This document shows positions 59,092 through 64,000 of a stretch of DNA of 64,000 nt, piece by piece; positions within the stretch are counted from its first letter, which is position 1, and each line of letters starts with the position of its first letter. The notes under the pieces were generated by a model. The model was not told the DNA's origin and made no database searches. It saw only the letters and a program-made list of their open reading frames with translations. A program made the position numbers and the translations under genes. The stretch covers positions 34,358,794 through 34,422,793 of the forward strand of contig CM025853.1 in assembly GCA_003952965.2 (NCBI GenBank). Reading direction: 5' to 3'. The DNA is from Morella rubra. Lineage: Eukaryota > Streptophyta > Magnoliopsida > Fagales > Myricaceae.

Positions 59092-61016
59092 ATGGAGATC
59101 CAACATCAGTGCTTGCAGCAGCAGATTGAGAATATGAGGGGATCCCTCTTCTACGAGGTTCTCTTCGGCCTCCTTTGCAATGCATGCTGTCTTCACTTTA
59201 TTTTCGATAGTTTCCAGGCCTAATCTTCTGTACATTTTGCTTGCGTAAAATGCATCGTATTATATCCTTTTGACCTTTCTGTAAACCTTTTTTTTTTGGT
59301 TCTCGCCTTTTATCCATTTTCGTTTCGGGGATGAGTTGTGTTAAGGTATGCCTTCAGTTCCTTTGTTTTCCAATTTTTTCCCTTTGATTTGTATGAATCA
59401 TCTGTCACACACAGGAAATTATTCGCTTCTTTTCGTGTTTACTGATCTTTTGGCCAGAAAACTCTGAACTTGATGCCTTTATTTGCTTAAATGCTTCATG
59501 CAAAAGCCAGTTACGTGAAGGTCTTTTGTTTGTTAACCATTTCTTATAATTGTCTTCATGCTAAAGAATCAATGACGATTATATGTAGGAAATCGTGGAC
59601 GGCCATTTTTTGCAACTGGAGAAATTGCAAGATAGAGAGTTGAATCCCAACTTTGTCGAGGAGATTATCACCTTGTATATCGGTGAAACACAAAAGGTGA
59701 TCGCTACAATAGAAGAGGGATTGTGAGTAGTACAAAACCAAATTGTTCTAGTTAATTTGAACAATTTTTTTTGGTGGAAGCAAAATTGTAATATTTAACC
59801 ACAAAATTCCAGCATAATTAATAATGACCACAATAATAATCATGACGATTTCTTTGAATAGAGTTACTTCTAAATTAAAATGCGGCTTTATCTTATTTAA
59901 TTAGATCCATTATATATAATGGGTTTCTTAGATGGTAACATTGTGGAGATCCAAACTCCTGGTCTCCCCACTTTGCTTGTTTTAGCTAAGAGAAAAAGAC
60001 TTAACAATAAGATGGATTATACATGTCTATGTAGGGAGGGACCTCTATTGGATCACCATAAACTGAACAAATACCTTCATCAGTTGAAAGGTAGCAGTGC
60101 GAGGTAATTTCTTTACTCAGCCTTATAGTGCTAGTATATCATATATAGGAAATGGACCGCAGTTTCGTTCCTTATAATAATGTTATTTGCAGCATTGGTG
60201 CTTACAAGGTCACCATAGAAACCAACAAAGCAATTCAATGTTGGAGGAAAGATGACATACAAGGGTAATGCGTTTCATAGTCCTCCCTTCTTTAATTTGG
60301 CTGCTAGAAAGAGATAGATTTAATTATATTTTCTAACACTTTCCTCACATGTGGGCAGTTAGACTCCTTAATTGGTAAGTAGGTCCAAATTACACATGTA
60401 ATATTTAATTGAAATGAGACAAAATAGGGAGTTAGGTTTTAAACTTTGGAATATGATCATCTTTGCTCTAATATTATGTGAAACTATCAAATATCTTAAA
60501 AGTTTAAACTAGTAAGAAGAGTTAGATTGCATTGTTTGAAATGTATTTTCGAACGCAATCTATCGCCATATTTTCTTGCTTTTTCCTCATGACTTTTGAT
60601 GGAACTTAATCAGTATTCTAAACCTGAGATATAAACTCAATAACTTCACAACTAGTTTCTGTTCATGTGAATTAATGTCTTAGAGAAAAATTTAAGATAT
60701 TGCATTAGATTTTGATGTGGTTTATGTTACTCGATAAAAAAAATTATTTCGGAGCTTAATTAGGTTGTACACATCGTCCTGTATCATTACAACCATTTCT
60801 TGTTGTGCAGATGTAGGGCTGCCGTTCCGAGACTGAAACAAGAGTACAACAACCTAAAGAGTATATTTGAGGCTTACTTTAAGGTCTTTCTGATCCTTGC
60901 CAACATACACAAATAAACGATTAATTTTATTGGTCGAGTGTTGTTAAAATAATGTTTCTATTTTGCAGGTGATACGTCAATTAGCTAGAATTGCTAAAAC
61001 ATCTAAAGATCCCTAA
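59092..61016 (+). CDS. Histidine-containing phosphotransfer protein (AHP-like), HPt gene 2, 153 aa
   Basis: Six exons (59092-59157, 59589-59722, 60035-60103, 60193-60264, 60811-60883, 60969-61016) with the same phases as gene 1 give 153 aa. Landmarks: exon 1 MEIQHQCLQQQIENMRGSLF, exon 2 EIVDGHFLQLEKLQD and NPNFVEEIITLYIGETQKVI, the phosphorelay motif YLHQLKGSSASIGA with His82, and CRAAVPRLKQEYNNLKSIFE. The segment before His has the standard AHP length, and HQLKGSS is the textbook form, so this copy looks more conventional than gene 1. Exon 1 is Gln-rich, as in typical AHPs, with two extra codons relative to gene 1. Its promoter is unrelated to genes 1 and 3. Expected role: phosphorelay between sensor kinases and response regulators. 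Confidence 0.8.
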
Positions 61017-62194
61017 AAGCGAAGGAATGGTTTGAGATAGGTCTCTCTTGCAAAGACAACCTCAGACAAAACAATAAAAGTTTCCTTAGTTGAGATCGGT
61101 CAAATAAGTGGGAAACTAGGTTGCTTTTTCTGGTATATATCTCTCTACCTAAAGGCTGCTAAGCCATGCTTTGGAAATGGATGTTATGAATTCTTCTGTT
61201 TGTAGTACTAATTGTAAGATAGTTCTCATCGGCGGAAGTATGACGGCCAAGATCAATGGGTTGCAGGCTAGGTCTAGCCACAAGTCATGTCCATGGGTGG
61301 GGTCGCCACGGGTGGGACCCCGTTTCCTGATCTTTTTCTAAAGGCCCAATGGCTAACTGATGATCTTCGATTAGCTCGTCAGACCTATTTTCTAAAAGAA
61401 ATTTGCGTGGAGACATGTTGAAAACCTTTCACAAGGAAGTTGCAGAGTGCCTTCGTATTTAACAGCAATTCCAATCGTGGAAAGTGATCCGCGTCCACAG
61501 ATGTGCATATACGTAGGCGCACCACCTAACTCATTAGGCCTTTAGAAATTTTTAAACTATATTGCATCCAGATTATTCTTTCCAAGCTCTCTCCTTTATC
61601 TTCTCTTAAATCTTGGGATTTGGAGAATAGAGGATTCTCTGGTGTAGTCTGCAACTTCCATTTCAAGCCGTTTGGCTCGATTCATTTCTCCTTTCTCGTT
61701 AATATATAAGAGGTCTTGATGAAACTCCAAGGAGAATAACTTGGAACAACCATGCCCAAAAAACTAGATGCGAAGGAGCATCTTAATTAAATAACTAAAA
61801 AATCAGGTTCTGTTTTCTGTTTTGCTTTGATGGAAATCTGTGCATGTATGAACAAGAAGGATTTCACCACCAGAGGTGGGGGCTCAGTAGTCTGAGGACA
61901 GTAGTCTCATTTAACACATCTTTAAATTCCAAAAAATAGGGATTACAAAAATTCAAATATTTAAGAATGACAATTAAAATAAAAAGACATAAATACCACA
62001 TTTGACACAGTGAGGTCTAAAACTACTAAATTTGAAACTACATGTTGAATTCCAATTTAGGCTTATAAGTTTAAACTATGCAATACGTGAATTTTGGATT
62101 GTCTCCTAAACGTTTTTATTGGTCTGCATTCAAATTAACACTGCAGACTCCAATAACTGAGAAAGTACACGGAGATCATAAAAAAAAAAGGCCG
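61017..62194. other. HPt2-HPt3 spacer, nothing recognised
   Basis: No supported frame or element end. 61230-61330 is locally GC-richer (gtggggtcgccacgggtggg, imperfectly palindromic) without a family match. Confidence 0.4.
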
Positions 62195-62427
62195 CATGCA
62201 GAGCCTGTGCAAGCAACTCTCATATTTCTTAGATGAGTACTGCTTATACAATTCATAACTATTGTATTTTCAAAATGATTTTGGATTACATACTTCCTAT
62301 CTCAGTCACATGACTTTACATGCTATGTATTCCCCTAGATATCTAGAAGCTGCTTTCCATCTTTGCAATATCCAGCCTTAATCTAGCCCTATTGTTTTAA
62401 TCTCTCTGTTTTTTTTTTTTTGTGAAA
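62195..62427 (+). promoter_or_regulatory. Duplicated upstream region of HPt gene 3
   Basis: Collinear with 54262-54510 with small indels; shares caagcaactctcatatttct and gatatctagaagctgctt-type wording. Confidence 0.55.
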
Positions 62428-63495
62428 ATGGATATCGATGCCCTTCGATAACAAATTGCCAACATGAGGCAATCCCTGATAGATGAGGTTTTGATCTCTT
62501 TATGCTCTATTCAACATATTGTTATTGTTTTTGGTCATAGACACATAGATCTAGCTAAAATTCCTCCAAAATTTGTGGCAATGTTCCAATTTTGCACCCA
62601 TATTTATTTGTGTGAAAAAATGGATAAACATTTCAATCGAAAACATCCAAATGTTATGGAAAAGTTGTCCAAAACAGAGGATATAATTAGTTTTCATCGT
62701 CAGAAGCGCGACGCGCGTTATTGCAGCGAATTCTTAGCGAACATTTCATGCTTCTGGAGGATATTTTGCCGCCCTTTTTTATTGAGACGGCAACGTTTGT
62801 CTATTACTATATATATATCCATATGCTTCCGATCTACTGCCATATCTACAGCAGCTTGAATTTATGCCTTTCCTTTTGTATCCACAGCTTCTTAATAGAT
62901 TTGTACTGCGCATTTTGCTTGCTAGAAATGCAGTCTTATATATATTTTCTATCGGCCTGTGTGTAAATTACTTCTCTCTCTTTTTATTTTTTCTTTTGTT
63001 GCGCCTTTTATATTGTTATTCGTTTCGAACTTTCGGGGATGAGTAGTGTTTTGGTAGGCATGCCTTCAGTGCAATTTTGTTCTCCTTTTTTAGTTGCTGT
63101 GACTTGTATTTAAATTATATATTACTTTGTATATGTAATTTCACTTGTCACCCAAGAAATTATTTGTTTGGTTTCACGAGAAACTCTGAATTTAATGCCT
63201 CTATTTGCTTGAATATTCTAAATTAATGCGATTCAAATAATAAATCTCTTCTAATAGCTTAAACTGATGCATGAGACGATGAATAGTACTTTATTATAAA
63301 AGCCATTTGCAAATGTCTTTTATTTGTTAATCATTTCTAAACAATCAGATGCGTTTTAATGTAGGAAATCCTTGACTGCCAATTCGTTGAGTTGGAGCAA
63401 CTACAGGATAGTGAAAATCCCAACTATGCCGAGGATATTATCACAATGTATTTTATTTATTCACTTAGGGTGATCATTAAAATAGACGAAGTACT
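62428..63495 (+). pseudogene. HPt gene 3, partial: nonsense codon in exon 1 and LTR-like insert in intron 2
   Basis: Exon 1 (62428-62487) aligns codon for codon with gene 1 (MDIDALR.QIANMRQSLIDE) but codon 8 is TAA (62449-62451), probably from CAA. Exon 2 (63365-63495) reads EILDCQFVELEQLQD, NPNYAEDIITMYFIYSLRVI and ends at a GTGAG donor; it is one codon shorter than in genes 1 and 2, and the acidic FFED-type site has become FIYS. Intron 2 matches gene 1 for about 45 bp, then an LTR-like sequence begins at 63542. Exons 3-6, with the His, must lie beyond the window if they exist. A shortened protein from the Met at 62464 is possible in principle. Its intron 1 also has the exon-like stretch at 62704. 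Confidence 0.7.
62704..62780 (+). other. Exon-2-like pseudo-exon in HPt gene 3 intron 1
   Basis: Frame with VLQRILSEHFMLLEDILPP, matching VLQRILDEQLILLQDILP of 54916-54989 in gene 1. The two have kept an open frame across this stretch despite silent-looking differences. Confidence 0.45.
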
Positions 63496-63541
63496 GTGAG
63501 TAGCACAAAACCAAAAAATTTCCTGGGAGCAAATTTGATTA

Positions 63542-64000
63542 TGTCAAAAATCATCAAAGGCCGGAGTCGATCAAACCTGCAAAGGGGCAAAGGAAAGGAG
63601 CGGCGTCAGGCGTAGAAGCTCCGATACCTAAGTCAGAGATTAAGAGAGTTTTAGTATTAGTATAGCGAATGAAACGTGAGAAAATAAGGGGGGGTGTACC
63701 TGGCTATTTGTATGCTGGAGAGTTAGAGTCTTGGTGGGGGTTTTGGTATCCCGAGTCTTAGAGTCCTGGTTGGAGTCTTGGTGTTGTGGGCCTTTGGGAC
63801 TCTTCAAATGTTGGCGTGGTAGAATTTGGGGGAAAAGATCCCTTATTTGCGTGGGGGCTGGAGGCCTTAGAAGACATTCTTGATCTTGGAGTTTTGGGAA
63901 ATGGTAGTTGGGCTGGTGCATCCTTGTTGGGCTAGACCGCTGGGGACTGCAGCTGGGCAGGTGTACTTTCTATCGAGCTGGGTCGACAACATTACAGCTC
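63542..64000 (-). mobile_element. LTR-like sequence running off the window
   Basis: Starts TGTCAAAAATC exactly where homology with gene 1 intron 2 ends. On the minus strand it includes CTGACTTAGGTATCGGAGC, wording typical of the R/U5 part of plant Gypsy-type LTRs. The other end and any internal region are outside the window. Confidence 0.5.

Overview
The window is nuclear DNA from a flowering plant, most likely a eudicot. It is AT-rich, its genes are split by GT-AG introns, its families are plant ones (group A PP2C, AHP-type phosphotransfer protein, LRR receptor kinase, PRMT6-like methyltransferase), and most of the space is plant transposons (Copia, LINE, long-TIR Mutator-like elements, hAT-like, CACTA-like, TRIM, many foldback MITEs). 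I cannot name the species.

Layout. 1-5.9 kb: the last codons of an LRR receptor kinase gene, a foldback element, an ~0.84 kb tandem duplication, and a decayed minus-strand PRMT6-like pseudogene. 6-11.4 kb: repeat-like or empty AT-rich DNA, a possible solo LTR, a CACTA-like terminus and a minus-oriented TRIM. 11.4-37.5 kb: a tandem segmental duplication. Unit A (11.4-26.4 kb) and unit B (26.4-35.4 kb) each carry an intact small RING-H2 gene; a third partial unit (35.4-37.5 kb) has lost it. Unit A was enlarged by a 10.9 kb nest: a LINE, split by a Mutator-like element and by a Copia element, bounded by a 12-bp duplication. Unit B received an hAT-like element, a 583-bp TIR element, a Mutator-like element carrying a GRF zinc-finger pseudogene, and another TIR element. 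The sister units show several of these empty sites. 37.7-45.8 kb: a 5'-truncated LINE, a second LINE tail, a 3.3 kb Pack-MULE-like element with fragments resembling an SGR9-type RING gene, and a large foldback element.

46-51.6 kb: one clear host gene, a four-exon group A protein phosphatase 2C (ABI1/HAB1 type, 394 aa) with G-box/ABRE motifs upstream. Its first intron has collected a LINE relic, a microsatellite and a MITE.

54-64 kb: a tandem cluster of three histidine-containing phosphotransfer (HPt) genes on the plus strand. Two are complete six-exon models of exactly 153 aa with the phospho-acceptor His at residue 82. The third has an in-frame stop in exon 1 and is cut in intron 2 by an LTR-like sequence that runs off the window.

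Functionally, the PP2C belongs to abscisic acid signalling and the HPt proteins to the cytokinin/two-component phosphorelay. Nothing shows that they work together. I saw no evidence for a wholly new enzymatic system. The most unusual material is the diverged HPt cluster with its exon-like duplications, the gene-carrying Mutator-like elements, and a 7-bp-periodic W-box array present upstream of one RING copy and degenerate in the other.
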